Positions 50,929-59,668 of a DNA stretch of 64,000 bases are shown in pieces (position 1 is the first letter of the stretch; each line of letters begins with the position of its first letter). The stretch is taken from the NCBI GenBank assembly GCA_041394945.1, contig JAWKHH010000001.1, positions 2,184,100 through 2,248,099 of the forward strand, in the 5' to 3' direction. The position numbers and the translations under genes were made by a program. The notes under the pieces are model-generated. The model searched no databases. It was given only the letters and a program-made list of their open reading frames with translations, and was not told where the DNA came from. The stretch comes from Bryobacteraceae bacterium (GTDB lineage Bacteria; Acidobacteriota; Terriglobia; Bryobacterales; Bryobacteraceae).

Positions 50929-51906
50929 ATGGCCCCCTGGACCGAACGTCTTCGTGCCGGCTGCGTGATCCCGGCGCATCCGCTGGCGCTCAACGCGGAC
51001 CGCAAACTCGACGAACGCCGCCAGCGCGCCCTCACGCGCTACTACCTCGACGCAGGATCCGGTGGCGTCGCCGTCGGCGTTCACACCACGCAGTTCGAAA
51101 TCCGCCTCCCCCGGCACGGACTCTTCCGCCCGGTGCTCGAACTCGCCGCCGAAGAGTTGAAGGCGAGCCCCAACGCCATCCGTGTCGCCGGCGTCGTCGG
51201 ACCCACCAAGCAAGCCGCCGCCGAAGCCGCGCTCGCCCGCGACCTCGGTTATCAAATCGTTCTGCTAAGCCTCGCCGCGCTCAAGGATGCCTCCGTCGAC
51301 GCGCTCATCGATCACTCCCGCGCCGTCGCGGAGGTGATCCCCGTCTTTGGCTTCTACCTTCAGCCCGCCGTCGGCGGGCGTGTCCTGCCCTACGAATTCT
51401 GGCGCCGCTTCGTCGAAATCGAGAACGTGCTCGCCGTCAAGGTCGCGCCGTTCCACCGCTATCAGACGCTCGATGTCGTCCGCGCCGTGCAGGGGGCCGG
51501 CCGCCCCGTCGCTCTCTACACCGGCAACGACGACAACATCATCGGCGACCTCCTCACCCCGCCATTCACCGGCGGGCTCCTCGGTCATTGGGCCGCCTGG
51601 ACCCGGTCCGCCGTCCAATTGTTCGAACGGACCCAACGCCGCGACTACTCCGTGCTCGAGGATGCCTTCGCCGTCACCGACATGAACGCCGCCATCTTCG
51701 ACGCGGCCAACCATTTCCACGGCTGCATCGCCGGCGTACACGAAGTCCTCCGCCGTCAGGGCCTGCTCGAAGGCCGCTGGTGCCTCAACCCGGCCGAAGA
51801 CCTATCGCCCGGCCAGAGCGACGAAATCTCGCGCGTCATCCGCGCCTATCCCCATCTCACCGACGACGAGTTCGTCCGGCAAAACCTCGATCGCTGGCTC
51901 AAATAA
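50929..51906 (+). CDS. Dihydrodipicolinate synthase-like (DapA/NAL family) aldolase
   Basis: This is a 325-residue TIM-barrel aldolase. Schiff-base Lys is likely in VLAVKVAPFHRY; the preceding Tyr is in FGFYLQPAVGG. GSGGVAVGVHTTQFEIRL corresponds to the GTTGE-type loop, but with a changed sequence, so it is not canonical DapA. Many relatives act on 2-keto-3-deoxy sugar acids or N-acetylneuraminate. Together with the upstream SDR it could form a sugar-acid breakdown unit; the substrate is not determined. It is separated by 9 nt from metY, which has its own AAGGAG site. Confidence 0.82.
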   Translation: MAPWTERLRAGCVIPAHPLALNADRKLDERRQRALTRYYLDAGSGGVAVGVHTTQFEIRLPRHGLFRPVLELAAEELKASPNAIRVAGVVGPTKQAAAEAALARDLGYQIVLLSLAALKDASVDALIDHSRAVAEVIPVFGFYLQPAVGGRVLPYEFWRRFVEIENVLAVKVAPFHRYQTLDVVRAVQGAGRPVALYTGNDDNIIGDLLTPPFTGGLLGHWAAWTRSAVQLFERTQRRDYSVLEDAFAVTDMNAAIFDAANHFHGCIAGVHEVLRRQGLLEGRWCLNPAEDLSPGQSDEISRVIRAYPHLTDDEFVRQNLDRWLK

Positions 51907-51915
51907 GGAGACCCC

Positions 51916-53205
51916 ATGTCTGAAGATCGCAAGTTCGGTTTCAACACCCGCACCCTCCACGAAGGCTACTCGCCCGACCCCACCACGCACGCCCGCGCCG
52001 TGCCCATCTACCAAACGACCTCGTTCACTTTCGACGACTCCGGCCACGCCGCGCGCCTGTTCGGCCTCCAGGAGTTCGGCAACATCTACACCCGGATCAT
52101 GAACCCCACCACCGACGTGCTCGAAAAGCGCGTCGCGTCGCTCGAATCCGGCGTTGCCGCCCTCGCCATGTCGAGCGGCCAGTCCGCGCAATTCATCACG
52201 ATCAACTCGCTGCTCGAAGCCGGTGACGAGATCGTCGCCGCCAGTACCCTATACGGCGGCACCTACACCCAGTTCGACGTCAGCTTCCGCCGCCTCGGCT
52301 ACAACACCACCTTCGTCGAGCCGGACGACCCCGAGAACTTCCGCAAGGCCATCACCAGGAAGACCAAGTGCATCTACGGCGAGACCATTTCGAATCCGCG
52401 CGGCAACGTCCTCGATATCGAAGCCGTAGCCAAGATCGCCCACGAGCACAACATCCCGCTCGTGATCGACAACACCTTCGCGACGCCGTATCTTTGCCGC
52501 CCCATCGAACACGGCGCCGATATCGTCGTCCACTCGCTCACCAAGTTCATGGGCGGCCACGGGACTTCCATCGGCGGCATCATCGTCGATAGCGGCAAGT
52601 TCGATTGGTCCAAAGGCGACTTCCCGCTCCTCACCAAGCCCTCGCCCGCCTATCACGGACTCGTCTTCTGGGAAGCCCTCGGCCCCATCGCCTTCATCAT
52701 CCGCGCCCGCGTCGAAGGCCTCCGCGACCTTGGCCCCTGCATGAGCCCATTCAATGCGTTCCAATTCCTCCAGGGCATCGAAACCCTCGGCATGCGCATG
52801 GACCGTCACGTCGCGAATGCCCTCGCCGTCGCGCAGCACCTCGAATCGCACGCCAGCGTCGAGTGGGTGAAATACCCGTCCCTGCCCTCGAGCCCCTATC
52901 ACGCGATGGCTAAGAAGTACCTGCCCAAGGGTGCGGGTGCGGTGTTCAGCTTCGGTATCAAAGGCGGTTTCGAAGCCGGCAGGAAATTCGTCGACGCGCT
53001 GCAGTTGTTTTCGCACCTGGCTAATGTCGGCGACGCCCGCAGCCTCGTCATCCACCCTTCATCGACCACGCACCAGCAGCTCTCCGCCGATCAGCAGGCG
53101 GCAGCCGGCGTCACTGCCGACATGGTGCGCCTGTCCATCGGTCTCGAGGATATCGAGGACCTGTTGTGGGATCTCGACCAGGCCCTCGCCGCCAGCCAGA
53201 AGTAG
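51916..53205 (+). CDS. metY: O-acetylhomoserine sulfhydrylase (aminocarboxypropyltransferase)
   Basis: This is a 429-residue Cys/Met-metabolism PLP enzyme that makes homocysteine from O-acetylhomoserine and sulfide. The PLP lysine is in HSLTKFMGGHGTSIGG, and the N-terminus (FNTRTLHEGYSPDPTTHARA) and VYQTTSF-like IYQTTSFTFDDSGHAA are typical of MetY. AAGGAG lies 7 nt before ATG 51916. MetX is not in the window. A 9-bp perfect hairpin at 53222-53248 follows the stop and probably ends this transcript. Confidence 0.93.
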   Translation: MSEDRKFGFNTRTLHEGYSPDPTTHARAVPIYQTTSFTFDDSGHAARLFGLQEFGNIYTRIMNPTTDVLEKRVASLESGVAALAMSSGQSAQFITINSLLEAGDEIVAASTLYGGTYTQFDVSFRRLGYNTTFVEPDDPENFRKAITRKTKCIYGETISNPRGNVLDIEAVAKIAHEHNIPLVIDNTFATPYLCRPIEHGADIVVHSLTKFMGGHGTSIGGIIVDSGKFDWSKGDFPLLTKPSPAYHGLVFWEALGPIAFIIRARVEGLRDLGPCMSPFNAFQFLQGIETLGMRMDRHVANALAVAQHLESHASVEWVKYPSLPSSPYHAMAKKYLPKGAGAVFSFGIKGGFEAGRKFVDALQLFSHLANVGDARSLVIHPSSTTHQQLSADQQAAAGVTADMVRLSIGLEDIEDLLWDLDQALAASQK

Positions 53206-53221
53206 CTCAACCACCTGTAAT

Positions 53222-53248
53222 GCCAGGGCCTCGACAGAAGGCCCTGGC
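53222..53248 (+). terminator. Hairpin after metY, probable transcript end
   Basis: GCCAGGGCC and GGCCCTGGC form a perfect 9-bp stem with a 9-nt loop, 16 nt after the metY stop. There is no T run, so it may be a factor-dependent terminator or only a stabilising 3' end. Confidence 0.55.
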
Positions 53249-53344
53249 TGGTCAAGCCAAGTATCTATCCTTCCCCACTGCGTGCATACCGATCCGTCAC
53301 GCGAAAGCGCGCCCGTGGAAAGACGCAGTAAACAATTAAGCAAT

Positions 53345-53373
53345 TTGACGAACGGTATTGCGCATGCTAATAT
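53345..53373 (+). promoter_or_regulatory. Sigma-70-like promoter of the three-gene island operon
   Basis: TTGACG (53345-53350) and TAATAT (53368-53373) are separated by exactly 17 nt, and the surrounding 100 nt are AT-rich compared with the rest of the window. The start codon is 52 nt downstream. This is the best-matching bipartite promoter in the window. Confidence 0.6.
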
Positions 53374-53425
53374 CCAATCGCAGATTATTACTGTAGAGTT
53401 TTGGAAAAAAGGATCGTTGGATCGG

Positions 53426-56137
53426 ATGATCACAAGATTTCTGCCGACGTGCGCCGCCTTGGCCTTTAGCGCCGCGACAGCTTTGGGGGCCGGCTCGTCG
53501 ATCGGGCCGCAGGTGGTTTCCATGGGGCCGGCCGCCGGAAATACCGGACTCGAGACGTTCACTCTCTTGGTCTCGGACGATTCGGGAACGAATGGTGCGC
53601 AGAACCTGGACGTCATCAACCTCCTCATTAACGATGCGCTTGACGGTAGAAATGCCTGCTATCTGGCTTATGCCGTCGCGACACAGACCCTCTATCTGGT
53701 GAATGATGCGGGCGACGCGATTCAGCAACCGGGCAGCCCCCTCCCCGGAAGCGGGGGGGGGCTCGCAAACTCCAAGTGCACCGTTGACGCGGCAGCCTCC
53801 GCCGCTGGGCCTGTCGGAGCGGATCAGTACAAGCTCGTCCTGAAAATCTCGTTTACAGCCCAGTTCGCTGGCAACAGGATCGTCTATGCCGCCGCAAGAA
53901 ACTCGGCGGGCGGTAATTCGGGTTGGCAACTCATGGGGGTCCACTCCTTCCCCCCGCTCAGCGCGGCGCAGCCCAGTGCCGTCTCCGTGGACCCAGTGCG
54001 TTCAGTTTCGTTTGCCCAACCGCTTACTTTTACGTTTTCGAACACTATCCAGGGGCAGACTTGGGCGAATCTGAGCGTTGTCAATGCGCTGATAAACGAC
54101 TCAGTGAACGGCCAGCAGGCCTGCTACGTCGCGTACACGATCGCCACTGGCACATTGGTGTTGGTAAACGACGCAGGTGACGCGGGCGGACCCTTTGCCG
54201 GCTCAATTACCATTCCGGGAACAGGTTCGGTCTCAAACAACCAATGTATTATCCAGGCGAGCGGTTCCTCCGTAGCCGCGAGCGGCGGGCAGTTAGTGCT
54301 CCAATTGAATATCACCTTCAAGACCGCCTTTGCAGGGAATCGTGGCATCTGGCTCGCCGCCCGGAACCAAAGCGGTGGAAACTCTGGCTGGCAACCACTG
54401 GGATCCTGGGGTGGACCTGTGTCCGGCGGCGGGCCACCGAGCACGAGCAATCAGTGCCAGCCGTCGGTGCAGGGAGTTTCCAGCATCGAGTTTTACCCCC
54501 AGGCCGGGCCTTCCAGCCGCATGAATATCTGGTCCCTCACAAGCTTGCCCTACTGCGTTGCCCTATATTATGACCCGTATGTTGAGTCATACTTCTACGG
54601 TCACGGTGGAGGGCTATTTGAACTTCTCGCGAGCGGCTGGGACATCGGCATTGCTGATGCGTTCGTAGAGGCCAACAATCTACAGATCCCGAACACCGGA
54701 TACGATTACGAACTGCGATCCGATCATTATGTCAGAGCCTGGCATGTCGTCCGGCAGGTGACGCTCCCCGGCGGAGGACTATCCAACGTCTTTGCGGATT
54801 TCTTCGGCTTCAGTCAGAGCCTGGTCGGCAATAACTCGGGAGGAGGCAGTTCCAGCACCCAGAACCAATATCTTCCGCCAGTCAATACGTATCTCGAAGT
54901 GGAAGCTCGGTACTACTATCAAGGAACGACGGCGGTAACGATGCCGACGTCGGATCAAACTCCCGTGATTGACTCGATCTCGCCCGACGAAGGCGATCCC
55001 GGGACTACAGTGACTGTACTAATTTCAGGGAGCGGCTTTGGCGTCAGCCCGCAGGTGGCGTTTTCGGGTAGCGGAGTCCATGCAACTGTTCTCTCTTCCG
55101 GCCAAACATGGATCTGGGTATCGGTCACAATTGACGCCGGCGCCACGCTAGGCGGCAGGACCGTCACGGTGACATCGCTCGGCCTCAGCGGTAATGGATT
55201 CAGACCGGGACCCGGTAAGGCAGCCGTCAGCAACGCAAAGACATTCAAGGTGCGTGGAACGCCATGCCTCGTAACGATCGACAACAACGGAGAAAAATAC
55301 ACACTGGGCAATGCCGGCAACCCCCGCTCGGCGAGGATTCCACTCCGGGCTGCGACAGGATGTATCGGGTCCGTCACGTGGGAACTCACCTTCACGTACC
55401 AAACGACGGCCGGCAAGGGCGCTTCGAGGATGGGCCCGTACACGGTAAGCGATTCGCTCCGCAACCCTTTCGATTTCACCGCGTTTCAATATGACACCCC
55501 GCCCGGCGCCGGCGGCCGAGTGGATGTTACTGCAATCGTCTCGGCCCAAGGACAAGTCAGCCAACAAGCCGCGACGTTCTATGTAGATGGCGCCCAAATT
55601 GGGGAATTCGAGATCGGCCAGCGCCTTGAGATGCTCTACTTATCGTATGACCCCAACCGGGCCACACCTCGGCTCATGGCCGGCTTGTCGTGGGCGGAGT
55701 CCCAGAGGTGGCAGTTTGGCGATAAGAGCAAGGAATTCGGACTATTTGGCATTCAGGGTCTCTGGCCAAATGAAAGCTACGACGGCGGGTCTCACATCGG
55801 CCTGATGATGGTGCCGACTCGAATGGATCGAGCTTTCGACTGGTTCACGAACACTGACAATGGCGTTTCGCTCTTCGTGACAGACAAGCGCCCAAGAGCC
55901 CTGTCCTACGAAGCTGAGAAAACAGAGTATTTCTCAGATAGGGGCATACAGTTGCGTTCATTGAACCCATCGGAAAGAGAAGACAACACCCTCTGCTATT
56001 ACGGCGAGGCTGCCCTGGGGATCCGCGAGCTCGGGCCTTACTGGATACCTATTGCCAACGGAAGTGGTTGGCAGAAGAACAAGAATCATTCGAAGTGCAC
56101 ATCGTATGTAGACAAAGTTCGAGGCCACCTACAATGA
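53426..56137 (+). CDS. Secreted modular protein: two Cys modules, TIG-like domain, C-terminal lysozyme-like region
   Basis: This is a 903-residue secreted protein with a signal peptide (MITRFLPTCAALAFSAATALGA). Residues 24-330 are two copies of the Cys-pair module shared with the SBBP paralogues (INDALDGRNACYLAY, INDSVNGQQACYVAY). Residues 345-500 form a Tyr-rich unassigned region with Cys (YFYGHGGGLFELLASGW). Residues 510-610 resemble an IPT/TIG domain (SISPDEGDPGTTVTVLISG). From about 740 to the end, RLMAGLSWAESQRWQF with Glu758 followed by FGLFGIQGLWPN recalls lysozyme-like transglycosylases, but that is weak. GC content and codon use are clearly lower than in neighbours. It overlaps the next gene by 4 nt (ATGA). 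Confidence 0.7.
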   Translation: MITRFLPTCAALAFSAATALGAGSSIGPQVVSMGPAAGNTGLETFTLLVSDDSGTNGAQNLDVINLLINDALDGRNACYLAYAVATQTLYLVNDAGDAIQQPGSPLPGSGGGLANSKCTVDAAASAAGPVGADQYKLVLKISFTAQFAGNRIVYAAARNSAGGNSGWQLMGVHSFPPLSAAQPSAVSVDPVRSVSFAQPLTFTFSNTIQGQTWANLSVVNALINDSVNGQQACYVAYTIATGTLVLVNDAGDAGGPFAGSITIPGTGSVSNNQCIIQASGSSVAASGGQLVLQLNITFKTAFAGNRGIWLAARNQSGGNSGWQPLGSWGGPVSGGGPPSTSNQCQPSVQGVSSIEFYPQAGPSSRMNIWSLTSLPYCVALYYDPYVESYFYGHGGGLFELLASGWDIGIADAFVEANNLQIPNTGYDYELRSDHYVRAWHVVRQVTLPGGGLSNVFADFFGFSQSLVGNNSGGGSSSTQNQYLPPVNTYLEVEARYYYQGTTAVTMPTSDQTPVIDSISPDEGDPGTTVTVLISGSGFGVSPQVAFSGSGVHATVLSSGQTWIWVSVTIDAGATLGGRTVTVTSLGLSGNGFRPGPGKAAVSNAKTFKVRGTPCLVTIDNNGEKYTLGNAGNPRSARIPLRAATGCIGSVTWELTFTYQTTAGKGASRMGPYTVSDSLRNPFDFTAFQYDTPPGAGGRVDVTAIVSAQGQVSQQAATFYVDGAQIGEFEIGQRLEMLYLSYDPNRATPRLMAGLSWAESQRWQFGDKSKEFGLFGIQGLWPNESYDGGSHIGLMMVPTRMDRAFDWFTNTDNGVSLFVTDKRPRALSYEAEKTEYFSDRGIQLRSLNPSEREDNTLCYYGEAALGIRELGPYWIPIANGSGWQKNKNHSKCTSYVDKVRGHLQ
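53495..54420 (+). repeat. Two copies of the unrecognised Cys-pair module in the island protein
   Basis: Copy 1 (about 53495-53950) has NLLINDALDGRNACYLAY and a shortened VNDAGDAIQQPG loop and NSKCTVD. Copy 2 (about 53970-54420) has INDSVNGQQACYVAY, VNDAGDAGGPFAG and NNQCIIQ. Both end in GNSGWQ. Copy 1 lacks the GGPFAG part of the loop. Confidence 0.7.
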
Positions 56138-57132
56138 AACATTCCAGTCTGAACATCTGTGCCATCGGCTCCCTTCTATTCTTGCTGAATAGTGCATTCG
56201 CTTGGTCTTTTCAGGCAGGCCTCAGGATCAAACCTAGGTTGCTTTCCGCTCCTCTACCATTCAGTTGGCCGGTTGACCAAATGTCGGCCACGCAGATCCC
56301 CATAACGGCTGTCGAACGGCTGCTTAGAGACTTGTATCTCCCCCCAAACACGATTGAGGAAGTTCAGAGCTTTCGCTTTGTACCACTTGAGATAGATAAA
56401 TACTATCTGGTTGCGGTCGTCGATAGTAACGGGCGGCGATTCTTCAACGCGCTGGCCATCGCTCGGTGCGAGGGAGGGGCTTGCATTGAGACAACTAAGA
56501 TGTCCGATGGAGAGAATGACCTCGGCAAGCAACTCGTCGACATCGACGGAGACGGGCGTTTCGAGATCATCGTCCGCGACCGGATCTCGCCCTACGAGGG
56601 CGGACACACGCGCCCAATTTTCCGTTACACAATCCAAACTCTGGCGTTTCCCTTTCCCGTCGACATAACTTCGCGCTACCCGGAGTACTACCGCGACCAC
56701 ATCCTGCCGATGATCGAGCAGGACAAGCAAAAATTCGAGGAACTAGGGCTGCCTTTCGCGCGGCCTTCCCTGGACGATCCCACACTCTCGGAAAGCGAGC
56801 GTCGAAGGCTGCTGGAGTCGAAACCCGAAAGGGACCTTTGGGACGCCCAGGCGGCCGCTGAGTGGCAGTTCATCGCCGATGATTTCCCGCGGCGAGTCCT
56901 CGGACAGAAGGAGACCGGATGGGATCGCGTGTTGTCGTGGATCACCAGCCCGTACCAGGAACTACAGATCCTGGCGATGAAGGCCCTGGACGAAATGGGC
57001 ACGCCCGCCGCGCTGCAGAAGATGGAGGAGATCGCAAACTGGAAGGGAGAGGTCGGCGTGGAAGCCCAACGACTTCTCGCGGTGCGTCGTGAAAAGGCTG
57101 CCATTCAGGAGCAGGAAGGGGCCAAGAAGTGA
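56134..57132 (+). CDS. Secreted protein of unknown function with Asp-rich DxDGDG motif
   Basis: This is a 332-residue exported protein with a clear signal peptide (MKHSSLNICAIGSLLFLL). I do not recognise the family. A calcium-loop-like motif VDIDGDGRFEIIV lies near residue 140, as in FG-GAP/VCBS or EF-hand-like repeats. The C-terminal third is helical, with LQILAMKALDEMGTPAALQK resembling one HEAT-like repeat. One internal disulfide is possible (Cys in IARCEGGACIE). ATG 56134 overlaps the upstream stop, and its own stop overlaps the next start (GTGA). Base composition is like its upstream neighbour. Confidence 0.65.
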   Translation: MKHSSLNICAIGSLLFLLNSAFAWSFQAGLRIKPRLLSAPLPFSWPVDQMSATQIPITAVERLLRDLYLPPNTIEEVQSFRFVPLEIDKYYLVAVVDSNGRRFFNALAIARCEGGACIETTKMSDGENDLGKQLVDIDGDGRFEIIVRDRISPYEGGHTRPIFRYTIQTLAFPFPVDITSRYPEYYRDHILPMIEQDKQKFEELGLPFARPSLDDPTLSESERRRLLESKPERDLWDAQAAAEWQFIADDFPRRVLGQKETGWDRVLSWITSPYQELQILAMKALDEMGTPAALQKMEEIANWKGEVGVEAQRLLAVRREKAAIQEQEGAKK

Positions 57133-57692
57133 GTAGCCGTTCACGGTGGGCTACGGCCCTCGCAATGTCCGGGATCTCGATGGGCGTCGCCTTGGGGCAA
57201 GGTTCGCCCGCGTCAACCGTGCCCGCTAGCGACACGGTGCTCTACCGCGCGTTCTTCTTCTCCATCAAGCGTCTGGACGATAAGGCCCGGTCCCAGCCGG
57301 CAATCACGGGCGGCGCGAAGATGCGCCTTCAACTATCTGACGCCCAATTCACCACCCTCGCCCGGATCGCGCAATCTCATGCGGCAGCCAAGGATCGAAC
57401 CGACGCCCAGGCACGTACGGTGATCGCGGCGTTTCGTGAGCAGATCCGAAAGTCCCGCGGAATTGACGCTCCGCCTGTTCCGGCTGAGATCACCCGCCTT
57501 CAGGAAGAGAGCGATAACCACGTCCGGGTGCATATGCAGCGTATCAACGCGGAACTCGGCAATGCTGTCGCCCAGAAGATTCAGCTGTTCATCGATACTG
57601 AGTACAAGCCGCGGTCGCGGACCACGCCGCTGCCGCCAGTGCCTCCTCCGCCCGGTGCGCGTCCCAGTGATTTGGGAAATTCGCACAAGTAG
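57129..57692 (+). CDS. Small secreted protein of unknown function, third gene of the island operon
   Basis: This is a 187-residue protein with a signal peptide (TALAMSGISMGVALGQG) and a Pro-rich C-terminal tail (TTPLPPVPPPPGARP). The middle is a long helix (MRLQLSDAQFTTLARIAQSH, ITRLQEESDNHVRVHMQRIN), probably a coiled coil. I do not recognise the family. The start is GTG 57129, overlapping the upstream stop as GTGA. Position and overlaps suggest it acts with the two proteins before it, perhaps as an envelope scaffold or inhibitor; that is inference only. Confidence 0.6.
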   Translation: MSSRSRWATALAMSGISMGVALGQGSPASTVPASDTVLYRAFFFSIKRLDDKARSQPAITGGAKMRLQLSDAQFTTLARIAQSHAAAKDRTDAQARTVIAAFREQIRKSRGIDAPPVPAEITRLQEESDNHVRVHMQRINAELGNAVAQKIQLFIDTEYKPRSRTTPLPPVPPPPGARPSDLGNSHK

Positions 57693-57783
57693 CGCCCACT
57701 TCGCGAGGCATCCCGGTCCCCGAAACGCCCGAACAACTCGCATGGCTGCGCCGGTTCGCCCCCTCGCTCGCAGCCAACCCCCG

Positions 57784-57812
57784 TTGACTCCCTCTCCCCG
57801 CTGTTACATACT
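57784..57812 (+). promoter_or_regulatory. Promoter for the DUF1549-DUF1501 cluster
   Basis: TTGACT (57784-57789) and CATACT (57807-57812) are 17 nt apart. A GGGAG ribosome-binding site follows at 57833-57837 before ATG 57844. The -10 match is partial. Confidence 0.45.
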
Positions 57813-57843
57813 GGTCGCAAACCAATCCCCCTGGGAGATGTGT

Positions 57844-59655
57844 ATGTACCGGTTCGCTCTGTTCGCGATCGTCGCGGTCACCCTGGTGGCCGACGAAAAA
57901 ACGGCTCCACAGAAAGAGGAATCTCTCTCTCCGGAGAAGTTCGCAGAAACGCACGCGCCCCTCCTCGCGCCGAAGAAACGTCCCACCCCGCCCCCCTTCA
58001 CCGACAACATCGCGCCCGGAACGCCCATTCCCGCCAACCGCAACTACATCGATACCCACATCTTCGCTAAGCTCCAGCGCGACCGCATTGCGCCCGCTCC
58101 ACTCTCCTCCGACGGCGAGTTCCTCCGCCGCGTCTCGCTCGACCTCACCGGCCGCATCCCCACCGCCCAGCAGGTCCGCGACTTCATCGCCGACACGAAC
58201 CCCGCCAAGCGCGACAAACTGATCGACCAACTCCTCGCGAGCGAAGCCTTCGTCGACAAGTGGGCCTACTTCTTCATGGACCTCTTCCGCGCCAACGGAA
58301 AGATGGGCCGTGGCCAGCATCTCTTTCACTATTGGATGAAGGAGAACCTCCGCGTCGATCGCCCCTACGACGACGTGGCCCGCGACATCATCGCCGCCTC
58401 CGCCAAGTCCAACCACATCGTCGCCGCATCGAGCGTCATTGCCCGCGAACACGTACAAGGCAAGCCCCAGCCTGACGACGGCGTGGACCTCGGCATGGTC
58501 CAGCAGACCGACACGCACGACGAGCTTGCCGTCCTCTACGCCAAAACTTTCCTCGGCGTGAACCTCTCCTGCATCTCCTGCCACGACGGCCGCGGCCATC
58601 TCGAAAAGGTCAACGTCTACCTCACCGGAAAAACGCGCAAACAATTCTTCCAGTTCGCGTCGTTCCTCGGAAACTCCCGCTACCTGATGTACTGGGAGCA
58701 CGGCAAGCCGCAATCGGGCGAGTTCCTGATCGACGACGGCGCCGCCGGCTACGACACCAAGGGCGCCAGCATGATCCGCGTCCCGCGCTACGGCGGCCCG
58801 AACGATCCCGCCTTCGTGTTCACCGGAGAAAAGCCCAACCCGGATCTCGAGCCACGGGCGGAGATGGGCCGCATGATCACCGCCGATCCCCAGTTCGCAC
58901 GCGCCACCGCGAATATGTTCTGGTGGCGGCTGATGGGCCTCGGCATCGTCGAGCCCTACGACGAGTTTGACCTCGCCCGCCAGAACCCCAAGTCCCTTCC
59001 GGCCGGCTGGGACGCACAGCCCTCGCACCCCGAACTCCTTGACGAACTCGCCGCCGATTTCCGGGAGCACAATCACTCCATCAAGCACCTCCTCCGCACC
59101 ATCGCCCGCTCCAACGCCTACCAGCTTTCGGCACGATACGACGGCGAATGGAACGATACGTACACGCCCTACTTCGCCCGCAAGATCGTCCGGCTGCTCG
59201 GCGCCGAAGAGTTGCACGACGCCATCGCCACCGCCACCGGCCGCCCCGGCAGCTTCAAGCTTGGCGACCGGCAGATGTCCATGGCACAGCAGATGAGCGG
59301 CCCTTCCGGCAACGCGGACCTGAAGTACTTCATGCAGACCTTCGGCCAGTCCAACCGCAACAACCCGCCCAAATTCCAGAACGGTTCCGCCATGCAGCCC
59401 CTGCTGCTGATGCAATCGCCCGTCGTGACCGATCGCGTCGTCGCAAAGAAGGATAGCCGCGTGCAGCGTCTGCTCGATTCCTACTCCGAAAACGGCCGCG
59501 TCGTCGACGAGATGTTCCTTGGCACGCTCTCGCGGACCCCATCGGCCAGCGAAAAACAAATCGCCCTCGCCGCCCTCGACTCGAACCGCACCGAAGGCGC
59601 GCAAAACCTCCAATGGGCCCTCATCAACCTGCCCGAGTTCTTCTTCAGTTACTGA
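57844..59655 (+). CDS. DUF1549/DUF1553 protein with heme c-like CxxCH
   Basis: This is a 603-residue exported protein. ATG 57844 (MYRFALFAIVAVTLVADE) is preferred over ATG 57838 because GGGAG sits 6 nt upstream. Residues 60-260 match DUF1549 (YIDTHIFAKLQRDRIAPAP, LRRVSLDLTGRIPTAQQV). Residues 330-590 match DUF1553 (ANMFWWRLMGLGIVEPYDEF, LLRTIARSNAYQLSARYD). A single CISCH at residue about 241 could bind heme c. This family, common in Planctomycetes and Acidobacteria, always travels with a DUF1501 gene, as here. Its biochemical activity is not established. Confidence 0.9.
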   Translation: MYRFALFAIVAVTLVADEKTAPQKEESLSPEKFAETHAPLLAPKKRPTPPPFTDNIAPGTPIPANRNYIDTHIFAKLQRDRIAPAPLSSDGEFLRRVSLDLTGRIPTAQQVRDFIADTNPAKRDKLIDQLLASEAFVDKWAYFFMDLFRANGKMGRGQHLFHYWMKENLRVDRPYDDVARDIIAASAKSNHIVAASSVIAREHVQGKPQPDDGVDLGMVQQTDTHDELAVLYAKTFLGVNLSCISCHDGRGHLEKVNVYLTGKTRKQFFQFASFLGNSRYLMYWEHGKPQSGEFLIDDGAAGYDTKGASMIRVPRYGGPNDPAFVFTGEKPNPDLEPRAEMGRMITADPQFARATANMFWWRLMGLGIVEPYDEFDLARQNPKSLPAGWDAQPSHPELLDELAADFREHNHSIKHLLRTIARSNAYQLSARYDGEWNDTYTPYFARKIVRLLGAEELHDAIATATGRPGSFKLGDRQMSMAQQMSGPSGNADLKYFMQTFGQSNRNNPPKFQNGSAMQPLLLMQSPVVTDRVVAKKDSRVQRLLDSYSENGRVVDEMFLGTLSRTPSASEKQIALAALDSNRTEGAQNLQWALINLPEFFFSY

Positions 59656-59668
59656 GTGGAGGCGAAGG

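Noticed and set aside
57589..59613. Long minus-strand open frame opposite the DUF1549 gene
   Set aside because: Glycine/valine-rich composition and no motif; the plus strand has clear DUF1549/DUF1553 segments.
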